Positions 17,904 to 27,482 of a DNA stretch of 64,000 bases are shown in pieces (position 1 is the first letter of the stretch; each line of letters opens with the position of its first letter). The DNA is taken from contig JAUMXH010000002.1 of NCBI GenBank assembly GCA_030529225.1, positions 62,001-126,000 of the forward strand. Reading direction: 5' to 3'. The notes beneath the pieces are model-generated. The model did no database searches, was not told where the DNA came from, and saw nothing but the letters and a program-made list of their open reading frames with translations. The DNA comes from Bacillota bacterium. GTDB taxonomy: Bacteria; Bacillota; Clostridia; Peptostreptococcales; Acidaminobacteraceae. Both the position numbers and the translations under genes were made by a program.

Positions 17904-19580
17904 ATGGGTTTTTTAACGGACATCGAAATCGCACAGGCGAGCAAGGCGAAGCACATCACCGAAATCGCGGAAAAAGCGGGTATCGAAGGGGAGTACCTCG
18001 AGCTCTACGGCAAGAACAAGGCGAAGATAGACTACTCCATTTTGAAAGACAAACAGGATAAAAAAGACGGAAAATTGATCTTGGTGACTGCGATCTCTCC
18101 CACTCCTGCGGGAGAAGGGAAGACCACCACAACGGTCGGTTTGGGCGACGCCCTGAACAGGCTCGGCAAAAACGTGATGATCGCCCTGCGCGAACCTTCT
18201 CTGGGTCCCGTGTTCGGCGTGAAGGGCGGGGCGACCGGCGGCGGATACGCCCAGGTTCTGCCGATGGAGGAGATCAACCTGCACTTTACCGGCGATTTTC
18301 ACGCGATCGGAGCGGCAAACAACCTGCTCGCGGCGATGATAGACAACCACATCCATCAGGGAAACGCCCTGGGATTCGATGTCAGAAGGATCAGCTGGAA
18401 GCGGGCGGTCGACATGAACGATCGTCAGCTCAGACAGATTACCTGCGGTCTGGGCGGCAAGGTGAACGGCGTGCCGAGGGAGGACGGCTTTGACATCACG
18501 GTCGCATCGGAAGTCATGGCGGTGCTCTGCCTGGCCAATTCACTGAGCGACCTCAAGGAGAGGTTGGGAGAGATGATTGTGGGATACACCCGTGAAGACG
18601 AGCCGATCAAAGCCAAGGATTTGAAGGCGAACGGCGCGATGGCGGCCCTGCTGAAAGAGGCCTTGAAGCCGAACCTGGTGCAGACCCTGGAACACAGCCC
18701 GGTCATCATTCACGGAGGCCCGTTTGCGAACATCGCCCACGGCTGTAACTCGCTGATTGCAACAAAGACCGCGCTCAAGTTGGCGGACTACGTGGTCACC
18801 GAAGCGGGATTCGGCGCGGACCTCGGGGCGGAAAAATTCCTCGACATCAAGTGCAGGATGGGAGACTTGCACCCATGTGCGGTCGTGGTCGTCGCAACCG
18901 TCAGGGCGCTGAAACATCACGGCGGAGTCAAGAAGGCGGATTTGGGACGAGAGGATCTCAGGGCCCTCGAAGAGGGTATGCCCAACCTCTTGCAGCACAT
19001 CGAGAATATGTCTAAGGTCTTTGGTCTTCCGACCGTCGTTGCCATCAACCGCTTCCCTACCGACACCGTCAACGAACTCGGCCTGATTGAGGATATGTGC
19101 CGTTCGCTCGGCGTAAACGTGGTGCTTTCGGAAGTCTGGGGCAAGGGCGGTGAAGGCGGCATCGAACTTGCGAACGAAGTGCTCAAGCTCTGCGAGGACG
19201 GCATAGCGTATGAGCCTGCCTACAGCCTCGAGGACAGTATTCAGGAGAAAATAAACAAGATTGCAAGTAAAATATACCGTGCGGACGGCGTCACCTTCAG
19301 CGGCGCGGCTCTGAAGCAGATCGACACCCTGAACCGCAACGGGTATGCTAACCTGCCGATTTGCATGGCCAAGACCCAGAGCAGTTTTACGGACGATGCG
19401 AGCAAGCTCGGAGCGCCGAGGGACTTTACCATCAACATTCGGGAACTTCGCGTTTCTGCGGGCGCGGGCTTCATCGTCGCGCTGACCGGCGATATTATGA
19501 CCATGCCGGGGCTTCCTCCCGTTCCTGCGGCGGAGCAGATCGACATCTTGGATGACGGCACCATCATCGGCCTGTTCTAG
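17904..19580 (+). CDS. fhs: Formate--tetrahydrofolate ligase
   Basis: 558 residues, full length. The ATP-binding P-loop is [10 protein letters not shown] near residue 67, followed by the family blocks [23 protein letters not shown] and FTGDFHAI. It converts formate, ATP and THF to 10-formyl-THF, the entry to the one-carbon pool in anaerobes and to purine synthesis. AAGGAG lies 7 bp before the ATG. FolD, the next enzyme in the pathway, is encoded immediately downstream behind its own promoter. Confidence 0.97.
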   Translation: MGFLTDIEIAQASKAKHITEIAEKAGIEGEYLELYGKNKAKIDYSILKDKQDKKDGKLILVTAISPTPAGEGKTTTTVGLGDALNRLGKNVMIALREPSLGPVFGVKGGATGGGYAQVLPMEEINLHFTGDFHAIGAANNLLAAMIDNHIHQGNALGFDVRRISWKRAVDMNDRQLRQITCGLGGKVNGVPREDGFDITVASEVMAVLCLANSLSDLKERLGEMIVGYTREDEPIKAKDLKANGAMAALLKEALKPNLVQTLEHSPVIIHGGPFANIAHGCNSLIATKTALKLADYVVTEAGFGADLGAEKFLDIKCRMGDLHPCAVVVVATVRALKHHGGVKKADLGREDLRALEEGMPNLLQHIENMSKVFGLPTVVAINRFPTDTVNELGLIEDMCRSLGVNVVLSEVWGKGGEGGIELANEVLKLCEDGIAYEPAYSLEDSIQEKINKIASKIYRADGVTFSGAALKQIDTLNRNGYANLPICMAKTQSSFTDDASKLGAPRDFTINIRELRVSAGAGFIVALTGDIMTMPGLPPVPAAEQIDILDDGTIIGLF

Positions 19581-19600
19581 GCGGAATATCGCTCCTGAAC

Positions 19601-19629
19601 TTGATAAAATCTTGGAACTGTAGTATTAT
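19601..19629 (+). promoter_or_regulatory. Sigma-A promoter for folD
   Basis: TTGATA (19601-19606), 17-nt spacer, TATTAT (19624-19629), 20 bp after the fhs stop. Its position supports the downstream folD start at 19682. Confidence 0.7.
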
Positions 19630-19681
19630 TATCAAATGGAACAGTATCGTATGCGGAGGAGAAAGGACGAGAGGGGATAGC

Positions 19682-20536
19682 ATGGCAAAGCTGCTAAAAG
19701 GAATCGATTGCGCGAACAGAATAAGCGAGGAGCTGATGCCGGAGATACAGGCATTGAAGGCGAGCGGCGTGAACCCCTGCCTTGCGATTCTCAGAATCGG
19801 TGAGAACCCGGACGACCTGGCATACGAGAGGGGCATCGAAAAGCGTTTTGCGAAGCTGGACTTATCAATCAAAAAGTTTGTGCTCGATGCGGGCGCGAGT
19901 CAGGATGCGGTTTTGCAGGCAATCGACGAGATCAACGGCGATGATTCCTTACAGGGAGCCCTGCTCTTCCGTCCCTTTCCCAAGGAGATGGACGACGAGT
20001 TGATTCGAAACGCCCTCCGTCCGGAAAAGGATTTGGACGGCATCAGCGACGGGTCCCTGGCGGGGATTTTTACCAACAGCAAACAGGGCTTTGCCCCGTG
20101 CACCCCGGAGGCCTGCGTGGCACTCTTAAAGCATTACGGATACGAGATTGCAGGGAAAAACATCACGGTCCTGGGCAGGAGCCTGGTAATCGGAAAGCCG
20201 GTCAGCATGATGCTTCTGAATGAGCACGCGAGCGTCACCATCTGCCACAGCAAGACCAAGGAGATCAGGGAGCATTGCAAGCGGGCGGACATCGTGATCG
20301 GTGCAATCGGAAAGGCCGAGTTCATTGATGGGAGCTTTGTCGGCAGGGACCAGGTCTTTTTGGACGTCGGCATCAATGTGGATGCGGAAGGAAAGCTCCT
20401 CGGTGATATCAAATTGGATGAGGTGGAAGCAGCGGCGGAGGCCATCAGTCCGGTTCCGGGCGGAGTCGGGTCAATCACGACCTCGATTCTTGCGAGCCAT
20501 CTGGTGGAGGCCTGCAAGCGCAACATAAAATCGTAA
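19682..20536 (+). CDS. folD: Bifunctional methylene-THF dehydrogenase / methenyl-THF cyclohydrolase
   Basis: 284 residues. The active-site lysine region is AYERGIEKRF, with substrate and nucleotide motifs PFPKEMD, KDLDGIS and GRSLVIGKPVSMML. It interconverts 5,10-methylene-THF and 10-formyl-THF with NADP(H) or NAD(H), linking to the Fhs product next door. The ATG at 19682 is preceded by GAGGGG. A TTG 81 bp upstream in frame falls on the promoter and is rejected. A small GC hairpin (20542-20558) without a T-run lies just after the stop. Confidence 0.96.
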   Translation: MAKLLKGIDCANRISEELMPEIQALKASGVNPCLAILRIGENPDDLAYERGIEKRFAKLDLSIKKFVLDAGASQDAVLQAIDEINGDDSLQGALLFRPFPKEMDDELIRNALRPEKDLDGISDGSLAGIFTNSKQGFAPCTPEACVALLKHYGYEIAGKNITVLGRSLVIGKPVSMMLLNEHASVTICHSKTKEIREHCKRADIVIGAIGKAEFIDGSFVGRDQVFLDVGINVDAEGKLLGDIKLDEVEAAAEAISPVPGGVGSITTSILASHLVEACKRNIKS

Positions 20537-20606
20537 CAAAACAAACCGTAAGGGTTTGAAGTATTTTAAAGCACCATAGAATACGTATGGGATTGGGAGG
20601 TAAACA

Positions 20607-21824
20607 ATGAAGGCAGTTGAGGTAACGAACGGGATCTATGCGCTCAGCGTGGATGCGGAAGGATTTCTTTTTGAAGAAATGTGGGACATCCCGAACGGCG
20701 TAAGCATCAATTCTTATATTGTAAAGGGCGAGAAAACCGCTCTGATTGACGGCGTTTGCGGCTGGGAAGGCGTGCCGGAGCAACTTTATGCGATGCTCGA
20801 TGAGCTGGACATCAAGATTTCGGACATCGATTACTTGGTCATCAACCATATGGAGCCGGACCACTCGGGTTGGATTCAAGACTTCGCAAAATTGAAGCCG
20901 GACTTTGAAATCTACTGCACCGGAATGGCGAAAAAACTCTTGAAGGGCTTCTTTGAGGAGAGCGACAAGGTGAACGTAATCAAGCCGGGAATGAAGCTCG
21001 ACTTGGGTGGCGGAAAAGAATTGGAATTCCACCCCCATCCGTTCGTGCACTGGCCGGATACCATGATGACCAGAGAACTCTCTACCAACTCTGTATTCTG
21101 CTGCGATATGTTCGGCAGCTTCGGAAATTGCGCGGGCAGAAACTTTGACGACGAGTTCAAGCCGGGCGACTTGGAATTCTTTGAAGAAGAGGAAATCCGC
21201 TACTTCTCAAACGTCATGGTGACCTTTAACGAGGCGACTGCGGAGGCGGTCAAAAAGGTAAGGGAATTCAACCCTGCCATCATTTGCCCGGGCCACGGAC
21301 CGATTTACAGAAAGAATCCTGCCAGAATCCTGGACAGATACGAGAGACTCACGCAGTTTTTGGAAGGAAAACCGGAAGAGGAAATCACGGTCATTTACGG
21401 CTCAATGTACGGCATGACCGAAAAAGCCGTAGACAAGATTGTAGAGATCTTAAAGCGCGAGAACGTGAAACACAATGTGCTCAAGATGCCTTACGCGCAG
21501 ATCGGAGAAGTTTTGTCTAAGGGCGTGAGATCCTTCGGCTTGATTTTGGCGGCTCCTACCTATGAGGACCACATGTTCCCTCCTATGGCGTACGCGATTG
21601 ATGAGCTCGGAAGAAAGAAAATCGGCGGTGCGAAGAAGGTGCTCAGTCTGGGTTCTTACGGATGGTCGGGCGGATCGAAGAAGGAACTCGCGGAAATCAT
21701 CGAGAAGCGCAAGCTGAACTGGGAGATGATGCCGGAAGTGCACTTTGCAGGAATCCCACAAGATAAGGATTACGAAGCTTTGGAAGCTGCGGTCATGGAT
21801 ATGATCAAGGCGATGAGAGGCTAG
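20607..21824 (+). CDS. Flavodiiron protein (FprA family A-type flavoprotein)
   Basis: 405 residues: N-terminal metallo-beta-lactamase-like diiron domain and C-terminal flavodoxin domain. Diiron ligands are visible in NHMEPDHSG (near residue 81), in HPHPFVHW, in the CCDMFG aspartate and in GHGPIY. The FMN-binding loop is YGSMYGMTEKA near residue 257. It reduces oxygen to water and/or NO to N2O in the cytoplasm, protecting strict anaerobes. The electron donor (rubredoxin type) is not encoded nearby. GGGAGG precedes the ATG by 6 bp. Confidence 0.95.
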   Translation: MKAVEVTNGIYALSVDAEGFLFEEMWDIPNGVSINSYIVKGEKTALIDGVCGWEGVPEQLYAMLDELDIKISDIDYLVINHMEPDHSGWIQDFAKLKPDFEIYCTGMAKKLLKGFFEESDKVNVIKPGMKLDLGGGKELEFHPHPFVHWPDTMMTRELSTNSVFCCDMFGSFGNCAGRNFDDEFKPGDLEFFEEEEIRYFSNVMVTFNEATAEAVKKVREFNPAIICPGHGPIYRKNPARILDRYERLTQFLEGKPEEEITVIYGSMYGMTEKAVDKIVEILKRENVKHNVLKMPYAQIGEVLSKGVRSFGLILAAPTYEDHMFPPMAYAIDELGRKKIGGAKKVLSLGSYGWSGGSKKELAEIIEKRKLNWEMMPEVHFAGIPQDKDYEALEAAVMDMIKAMRG

Positions 21825-21835
21825 TACCAAATAGA

Positions 21836-21943
21836 GGATTCGGGGAATCCGAATCATAAGAAAAAGGAATCATCAGCAGCAGGCTCCTACCCTCGGCGCA
21901 TCGCGTTCGGATAGGGGGTTTGGCTCACGAGGATTCCTTTTTT
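21836..21943. terminator. Two-way terminator with alternative pairing arms
   Basis: The strong helix pairs AAAAAGGAATC (21861-21871) with GATTCCTTTTTT (21932-21943), enclosing about 60 nt; T-runs flank both sides, so it can end the + flavodiiron gene and the - radical SAM operon. A smaller perfect hairpin, GGATTC/GAATCC, lies at 21836-21850. The 3' arm GGATTCC (21931-21937) can also pair with GGAATCC at 21844-21850, giving a competing fold. Confidence 0.7.
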
Positions 21944-21994
21944 GTTTTGCAAACGGCAGGCTTCCGGATTTTGTGGGCGGGCCGGGATTCCGAT

Positions 21995-22954
21995 TTAAAA
22001 CGCCTTGCCAAAAGCCCTGTCCCCCTGGTAGCTCCCGCGCCGTTTGAACTCCTTTTGAATCTCGTTCAGAACCCGTCTCTTGTCCCTGACCCAGAGGGGC
22101 TCAATCAAGCCTTCTTCCGGGGGATCTCCGGTGAGGCGGTGCATCACAATCTCCTTGGGGATGCGCTCCAGGAGGTCGACGACCAGCTGCACGTACTCCT
22201 CGCGGCTCATCAAGCCGCAGCCGTTCGGGTAGCTTCTGCCCAGCTGACTGTTCGCAATCAGGTTGAACATGTGCAGTTTGATGCCGAAGGGCTTTAGAGA
22301 GCAGGCGTACTCTACGGTTTGGAACATCTCTTCGCGCGTCTCCCCGGGCAGACCCAGGATGATGTGGATGACGGTTCGGATTCCGGCATCGATCAGGCTC
22401 CGAGCCCCCGCTTCAAATTGCCTCATGCTGCAACAGATGTTCATCTCTTTGCGAAGTTCGGGATGGATGGATTGCAGACCGAGCTCCACCCACAGAAAGG
22501 TCCTTTGGTGGTACTCTTTGAGCAGGCTCAGCACATCTTCCGGCAGGCAGTCCGCCCGCGTTCCGATGGCCAGCCCCACGACGCCCTCAATTTGGAGGGC
22601 CTTATCGTAGGCTTGCCGCAAGACTTCGACCGGCGCGTAGGTGTTGGTATTGCTCTGGAAGTAGGCCAAATACTTGGCATCCCTCCACTTGTAGCGGGTC
22701 AGGGCCTTCTGCTCCTCGGGGGTTCCGGTGTAGTAGCCGCCGGCATCGTCGTCCGAACAGAACGCACAGCCGCCAACCCCGCAGCGACCGTCCTTGTTGG
22801 GACAGGTGAAGCCCGCATCAAAAGAGAGCTTGGCGATTCTGCCGCCGAACTCCTCCTTCAGGTAATTGGCGAGGGTATACATATGCTGACTCTGAAAGCC
22901 GTGTTCCCTCTTCCTTTGTTTCGCTTCCTGCTCCAATGCTTCTTTTTGTTCCAA
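21995..22954 (-). CDS. Radical SAM protein, TIGR01212/YtqA type
   Basis: 319 residues from a TTG start with AAAGGAAG upstream; an internal ATG at 22882 is the more conventional N-terminus for the family, so the start is uncertain. The cluster-binding cysteines lie in DAGFTCPNKDG...GGCAFC, the long-spaced pattern of this family. Further family segments are IGTRADCLPEDVL and GLPGETREEM. The reaction is unproven; the family is often grouped with tRNA/rRNA-modifying radical SAM enzymes. It is the last gene of the leftward operon that also contains the rRNA methyltransferase RlmN. Confidence 0.88.
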   Translation of the reverse strand: MEQKEALEQEAKQRKREHGFQSQHMYTLANYLKEEFGGRIAKLSFDAGFTCPNKDGRCGVGGCAFCSDDDAGGYYTGTPEEQKALTRYKWRDAKYLAYFQSNTNTYAPVEVLRQAYDKALQIEGVVGLAIGTRADCLPEDVLSLLKEYHQRTFLWVELGLQSIHPELRKEMNICCSMRQFEAGARSLIDAGIRTVIHIILGLPGETREEMFQTVEYACSLKPFGIKLHMFNLIANSQLGRSYPNGCGLMSREEYVQLVVDLLERIPKEIVMHRLTGDPPEEGLIEPLWVRDKRRVLNEIQKEFKRRGSYQGDRAFGKAF

Positions 22955-23049
22955 CGCTTCTTCCTTTGCTTGCCGGTGCCGGGTTTGCCGAACCCACCCT
23001 TTTTGCCTCTTCTCTTTGCCTGAAAAGGCCTCCCCGGCCTCGTTCTACC

Positions 23050-24111
23050 TTAGTCCAAATACTTGCTCCTGAGCTGCCCGCAGGCCGCATCGATGTCGCT
23101 CCCGTGTTCTTTTCGGATCACGCAGCGAATCCTTTTCCTACTCAAATAGTCAAAGAAGGCCGCGATGTCCTTTTCTTCGCTCCTCTCGTAGCCGGCTTCA
23201 AACACGGGGTTGTAGGGAATCAGGTTTACATAGGCGTAGTCCTGAATCGGCTCCAGGAGTGTCGCCAGCTCCTCGGCCTCCTTCAAGCTGTCGTTAAAGC
23301 CTTTGATCAGAATGTACTCAAAGGTCACCCGCTTGTTGGTTTTGGCGATGTACTCGGTGATGGCTTCAAAGATGCGGGCGATCGGATAGACCCGGTTGAT
23401 CTTCATCAGGGCGGAGCGCAGGGCATCGTTCGGTGCGTGCAGGGAGATCGCGAGGTTGCTGCGGAAGCCTCTCTCTGCGAAATCAATGATCTTGGGCGCG
23501 ATGCCGCTCGTGGACACCGTGATGTGGCGCGAGCCGAAGGCCAGGCCCCTGCCGTCGGTGACGATGCTCAGGAACTGAATCAGATTCTCGAAGTTGTCGA
23601 AGGGCTCCCCGATTCCCATCACGACCAGGTGGGTGATCCTGCTCTCCTCTTCCGATAAAATCGCGTGTTCCTTCAGGTAGGCATCCACCCCCAAAATTTG
23701 GGCGATGATCTCGCTGCAGGACAAATCGCGCTTCTTGGGTTTTTGCCCGCTGGCGCAGAAGGCGCAGCCGATGTTGCAGCCGATTTGCGTGGTCACGCAG
23801 ACCGAGTTCCCAAAGCTGTGGTGCATCAGCACGGTCTCAATCAGCGAGTGATCCTCGAGCTGAAAGAGGAACTTGAGCGTCCTGTCGCTCGATCGCTGCA
23901 CCTCTTTTACCGAAAGTGCGGGGAAGAAGAAGGCCTCCTCGAGCTTTGCCAAATGGTCCGCCCGGACTCCCTCCATGTCCGCAAAACACTTTGCGCGTCC
24001 GCGGTACAGGCTTTCCCAAATTTTTTCATGATAAAAGGAGCTCACTCCGTTTGAGTCAGCCCACTTTTTCCAATCGTTCCGGTTCAGATTGTAGATTGCT
24101 TCTTTCTTCAT
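23050..24111 (-). CDS. rlmN: 23S rRNA (adenine-2503-C2)-methyltransferase RlmN
   Basis: 353 residues. The radical SAM motif CNIGCAFCASG and the flanking MGIGEPFDNFENL and HAPNDALR blocks identify the RlmN/Cfr family. The C-terminal cysteine in AACGQL is the methyl-carrying residue of RlmN. It methylates A2503 of 23S rRNA and A37 of some tRNAs. I start at ATG 24111 (AAGGA 5 bp upstream) and not at the longer frame, whose extra 49 residues are low-quality and arginine-rich. It lies 52 bp after the DUF951 gene on the same strand. Confidence 0.94.
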   Translation of the reverse strand: MKKEAIYNLNRNDWKKWADSNGVSSFYHEKIWESLYRGRAKCFADMEGVRADHLAKLEEAFFFPALSVKEVQRSSDRTLKFLFQLEDHSLIETVLMHHSFGNSVCVTTQIGCNIGCAFCASGQKPKKRDLSCSEIIAQILGVDAYLKEHAILSEEESRITHLVVMGIGEPFDNFENLIQFLSIVTDGRGLAFGSRHITVSTSGIAPKIIDFAERGFRSNLAISLHAPNDALRSALMKINRVYPIARIFEAITEYIAKTNKRVTFEYILIKGFNDSLKEAEELATLLEPIQDYAYVNLIPYNPVFEAGYERSEEKDIAAFFDYLSRKRIRCVIRKEHGSDIDAACGQLRSKYLD

Positions 24112-24163
24112 ATTCCTTGATTTGCGGGTAGTGTCCGAGTCCCTCGCGGCTGCCGCGACCCTC

Positions 24164-24376
24164 CTACCAGTCTTCCCGATGCAGCTCGGCGCCGTCCCGG
24201 ATAATCTTCTTGATCCTCTTTTCCAGCTTCTGCCTGCTGATCCAAATGTCCTTCTCACACTTCATACAGGTGATCAAAAAGTCCATGCCGGTGCGCTCCA
24301 CCTTGAACTCGTGCGAGCCGCAGGGGTGATTCTTCTTCGTCTCTATCCTGTCATCCACCAAAATCTTGTACGGCAT
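24164..24376 (-). CDS. DUF951 domain protein (YyzM-like)
   Basis: 70 residues. The diagnostic motif is KNHPCGSHEFKVERTGMDFLITCMKCEK, recorded here as HPCGS at residues 17-21 and CMKC at 37-40, probably a small zinc site. A C-terminal basic helix has the LEKRIKKII pattern. The family is widespread in Bacillota, often near ychF or genes of translation, with no assigned role. AGGAGG lies 8 bp before the ATG. It sits between the CvpA and rlmN genes with 12 and 52 bp gaps. Confidence 0.9.
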   Translation of the reverse strand: MPYKILVDDRIETKKNHPCGSHEFKVERTGMDFLITCMKCEKDIWISRQKLEKRIKKIIRDGAELHREDW

Positions 24377-24388
24377 AGCGTGGCCCTC

Positions 24389-25066
24389 CTACAGGCTCAT
24401 ATTCGCCAGCCCGAGCAAGATCGGGTTGTAGGCGATGAAGTGTTTTGCCAGCTTGGAGCCCGCTATCATCGCGCTCAGCTTGGAATTCGCATCCATCGAA
24501 ACGAAGGAAGTCACCAAGAGGAAGAGGATGGTCAGGATGATATAGGTCGTAATCAGGGAGAAGAGCACCCCGCCGACGCGGTTGAACGCGTTCAGCACCG
24601 GAAGCTTGGCCACCAGGTTCAGCACCCTGACGAGGATGCTGATGGCGATTGCAATCAGGAGAAAGAGCAGGAAGAAGGCGAGCAGGCTCATCACAAAGTC
24701 CGAAATCGTCTGTGCCACGCTGTTGCCCAGGCTGTTCGCACTTTGCTTCAGGTAGTCCGCCATCTTGTCTTTTAAGACATCCGGCAGGGGCATCTTGCCC
24801 AAGGCGTCGATGTCCGAGCCCGCGACGCTCGATTCCGCCGCGTGTCCCCCGAGGGCGACCAGGCTGCGCTTCACCTTTTCCAATACATAGCCGTCCATGC
24901 CGGTCAGTTCGGTCAGGAGCTTTTGAAACGGCTTATAATAAAAGTACGCCAGGGTCATGGCGATGAATTTTCCGATAAAACTCGCCAGGGTCTTGATGAA
25001 ACCGCGCTTGTATCCCGTATAGGCGCTGATCAGCAGGATCAGCACCAGCACAATATCTAAAATCAT
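24389..25066 (-). CDS. CvpA family membrane protein
   Basis: 225 residues. The N-terminus has the classic CvpA pattern: a short hydrophobic helix then SAYTGYKRGFIKTLASFIG. Further hydrophobic segments follow a soluble amphipathic middle (residues about 60-110). E. coli CvpA is needed for colicin V production and envelope-stress resistance; the role in Bacillota is unknown. It is in the same leftward operon as DUF5711 and DUF951. GGCGGTGAG lies just before the ATG. Confidence 0.88.
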   Translation of the reverse strand: MILDIVLVLILLISAYTGYKRGFIKTLASFIGKFIAMTLAYFYYKPFQKLLTELTGMDGYVLEKVKRSLVALGGHAAESSVAGSDIDALGKMPLPDVLKDKMADYLKQSANSLGNSVAQTISDFVMSLLAFFLLFLLIAIAISILVRVLNLVAKLPVLNAFNRVGGVLFSLITTYIILTILFLLVTSFVSMDANSKLSAMIAGSKLAKHFIAYNPILLGLANMSL

Positions 25067-25099
25067 AGCTCACCGCCTTTGTTTTATTATTCAGAGTCC

Positions 25100-26200
25100 T
25101 TATTTATTTGCGTAGATGATCAGTTTGTTGTTTCCCACGATGTAAAAACTGTCCTCCGACATCCACTTGAGTTCGCTGATTTCGCCCTTCAGGTTGATTT
25201 CCTGCAAAATCTTGAGGTTCGAGTCCATCACGCTGATGCGCTGATCCGAGGCGCTGATCAGGTACTTTTCGCCGGCTGCGACCTTGGCCGCCGTTTCGGG
25301 CAACTTGGTGATGTTCACCTGGTTCAGAGAGGAGTCGTAGACCTTGAGCTCCTTCTCGCCGACATTTCCCTCCGAAGCGTTCGATATGACATAGAGCTTG
25401 GCGTTTTTAAAGTCGGTGTCGGTGATGCCGGTACTGTAGGCGAATTCGGCCAGCGGTCTGACCAGCCTGTTAAAGACCAGGAAGCTCTGGTCGCTGATCA
25501 TCACGATGTTGTCCTCCACATAGATATCAAAGATCAGCGCGCCGTTCAGGTCGAGGCTCGCGATGATGTTTCCCTTGTTGTCGTAGACGATGCAGAAGGT
25601 CTTGAGTTCCCCGCTCTCTATGGAAGAGGTGTAGAGGATCAGCTCGGAACTTTCAAAGTCGCAGGCGATTCTGATTACATCCCCGTGCTTGTGTTCAATC
25701 TGCCCCGTCGGCTCGAGCGCCGCGTTCATAATGATCAGCTTGTTCTCATTGTCCAGGAGCAGGTAGATGTTCTCTCGGGAAACCGCGATGTCCGTAATCT
25801 TTCCCTTTACCGTGTTTTCGGCGACGATGTTGTTGTTATCGTCGACCAGGGCCAGCCTGCCGCTGCTCAAATCGCTGATGACATAGTTGTCGTTCCATTT
25901 TATAATGTTGGTATTTGCACTTTTCAGAGGTCTGGTCCACTCCTGCTTTCCGTCCGGCCCGTAGCAGAAGAGGGTCTCGCCGGATTGAATCATCAGCTTG
26001 TCCTTAATCAGAAAGCCCTTCTTGTTCGGCGTCTTTTCGTCGATGTCGAACTCCATAATCTTTTTCATGTGGAGAGAGGATTGAAAGAGGGCGTCTTTTG
26101 CCAAGCCGAAGAGGAGCGGTGCCAGGAAGACCGCGAGGGAGATCAGAATCAGGTATAAAATTTCTATGGGATAAATTCTATATTTTCTGAATGTTTTCAT
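25100..26200 (-). CDS. Membrane-anchored beta-propeller-like protein, DUF5711 type
   Basis: 366 residues. One N-terminal transmembrane helix (about residues 15-35) is followed by an exported domain of repeated short beta-strand units, for example QSGETLFCYGPDGKQEW and LALVDDNNNIVAEN, consistent with a propeller. DUF5711 proteins occur beside CvpA in Clostridia. No enzyme motif is visible; a scaffold or sensing role outside the membrane is inference. It lies 3 bp after the methyltransferase gene and 33 bp before the CvpA gene. Confidence 0.78.
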   Translation of the reverse strand: MKTFRKYRIYPIEILYLILISLAVFLAPLLFGLAKDALFQSSLHMKKIMEFDIDEKTPNKKGFLIKDKLMIQSGETLFCYGPDGKQEWTRPLKSANTNIIKWNDNYVISDLSSGRLALVDDNNNIVAENTVKGKITDIAVSRENIYLLLDNENKLIIMNAALEPTGQIEHKHGDVIRIACDFESSELILYTSSIESGELKTFCIVYDNKGNIIASLDLNGALIFDIYVEDNIVMISDQSFLVFNRLVRPLAEFAYSTGITDTDFKNAKLYVISNASEGNVGEKELKVYDSSLNQVNITKLPETAAKVAAGEKYLISASDQRISVMDSNLKILQEINLKGEISELKWMSEDSFYIVGNNKLIIYANK

Positions 26201-26203
26201 CTC

Positions 26204-27322
26204 TTACCTTCTAAAATGATACTGATACAAATAGCACTTGATATTTCCGTTGTAGAGTTTTCGGTTTTTGTCGGCCCTGTCGCCGAAGGCGTTTTCAAAG
26301 TCCTCATTTGAGGTCAGCACATAGGCCGAGAAGCTGTCGGAATCAAAGAAGGCATCGCCCAGCGCCGCGTACAGATCGAGGACCTTCTCCCGGTCTCCGA
26401 GTCGCTCCCCGTAGGGCGGGTTGCAGACGATCACGCCCTTTTCTTCGGGCAGGACCAAATCTTTGACCGCGAGCTGCTTAAACGCGATGTTCTCCATCAC
26501 GCCCGCTTCCTCGGCGTTCTCCTTGGCCATCGCGATCGCATTCTGATCGATGTCGTAGCACCTGATATCGAGCTTGGCCTCGGTCTTAATCTTCTTCTTG
26601 GCTTCGGTTCGGGCGTTTTTAAACAAATCGTGCGGAACAAAGACCCAGTTTTCCGCCGCAAAACTGCGATTCAAGCCGGGTGCAATCTGCATGCCGATCA
26701 TCGCGGCCTCGATTCCCAGGGTGCCGGACCCGCAGAAGGGATCGACCAAGACCTTGTTTTCCCTCCAGTCCGAGAGCAGGATCATGCCGGCCGCCAGGGT
26801 CTCCTTGAGCGGGGCCTCGCCCTGCTGCACGCGGTATCCGCGCTTGTGAAGCGGGGCGCCCGAGCTGTTCAGGAGGACCGAGACCTTGTCGTTCAGCAGG
26901 TTCACATGGATTTCCACCAATTCTTCATCTTCTCTGAACTGTTCGATTCCGTAGTCCTCGGAAAGCTTCTTCACGATCGCCTTTTTGCTGATGCTCTGGA
27001 TGTCGGACTTGCTGTAAAGAGCCGACTTGACGCTCTTGGTCAGCACCGGAAATCTCGCCCCTTCGGACAGGTAGTCCTCCCAGTTGATGCTGTAAATCCG
27101 TTCAAAGAGCTCATCGAAGGACCTCGCTTCAAACTCGGCGACTTTCAAAAAGACCCTGTCGGCGGTGCGCAGGTTGATGTTCAGGTCCGCGAGCGCCATC
27201 AGCCCGCCCTCGACCTCGATTGCGCCGTTCTCGACCGACAGGATTTCGTAACCCAGCCCGGTGAGTTCGTTTTTGGTTATTTTTTCCAGTCCAAACGAAG
27301 AGGTGATGATATATCTGTCCAT
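26204..27322 (-). CDS. THUMP-domain RNA guanine-N2 methyltransferase (YpsC/RlmL-like)
   Basis: 372 residues. An N-terminal ferredoxin-like plus THUMP region (about 1-155) precedes a Rossmann methyltransferase domain. That domain carries VDPFCGSGTLGIEAAMI near residue 190 and the catalytic CNPPYGERL near residue 303. NPPY is the mark of N2-guanine or N6-adenine methylation. By homology the target is 23S rRNA. It is the first gene of the six-gene leftward operon; an extended -10 promoter lies about 35 bp upstream. Confidence 0.92.
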   Translation of the reverse strand: MDRYIITSSFGLEKITKNELTGLGYEILSVENGAIEVEGGLMALADLNINLRTADRVFLKVAEFEARSFDELFERIYSINWEDYLSEGARFPVLTKSVKSALYSKSDIQSISKKAIVKKLSEDYGIEQFREDEELVEIHVNLLNDKVSVLLNSSGAPLHKRGYRVQQGEAPLKETLAAGMILLSDWRENKVLVDPFCGSGTLGIEAAMIGMQIAPGLNRSFAAENWVFVPHDLFKNARTEAKKKIKTEAKLDIRCYDIDQNAIAMAKENAEEAGVMENIAFKQLAVKDLVLPEEKGVIVCNPPYGERLGDREKVLDLYAALGDAFFDSDSFSAYVLTSNEDFENAFGDRADKNRKLYNGNIKCYLYQYHFRR

Positions 27323-27354
27323 GTCTGCTCCTATTCCTACCTATATACGGACTC

Positions 27355-27363
27355 ATTATAGCA
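27355..27363 (-). promoter_or_regulatory. Extended -10 promoter of the YpsC-like operon
   Basis: Read on the - strand the sequence is TGCTATAAT, a perfect TATAAT with the TG extension. The -35 position is poor. It lies 33-41 bp upstream of the methyltransferase ATG and faces left. Confidence 0.65.
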
Positions 27364-27427
27364 TAAGCGCTTTGAAAATCGATTAAAAAAGGGCAAAAGA
27401 AATAAAAATGCAAAGTTGGAGGCAAGC

Positions 27428-27460
27428 AAAAACCCCCTTGCTTCAAACAGAAAGGGGGTT
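27428..27460 (-). terminator. Intrinsic terminator of the thi operon
   Basis: On the - strand AACCCCCTTT (27460-27451) pairs with AAGGGGGTT, followed by a T-run (27432-27428). The loop is 11 nt. It begins about 20 bp after the thiE stop codon. Confidence 0.8.
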
Positions 27461-27482
27461 CCACGGTATCCGTTCCATTCCG

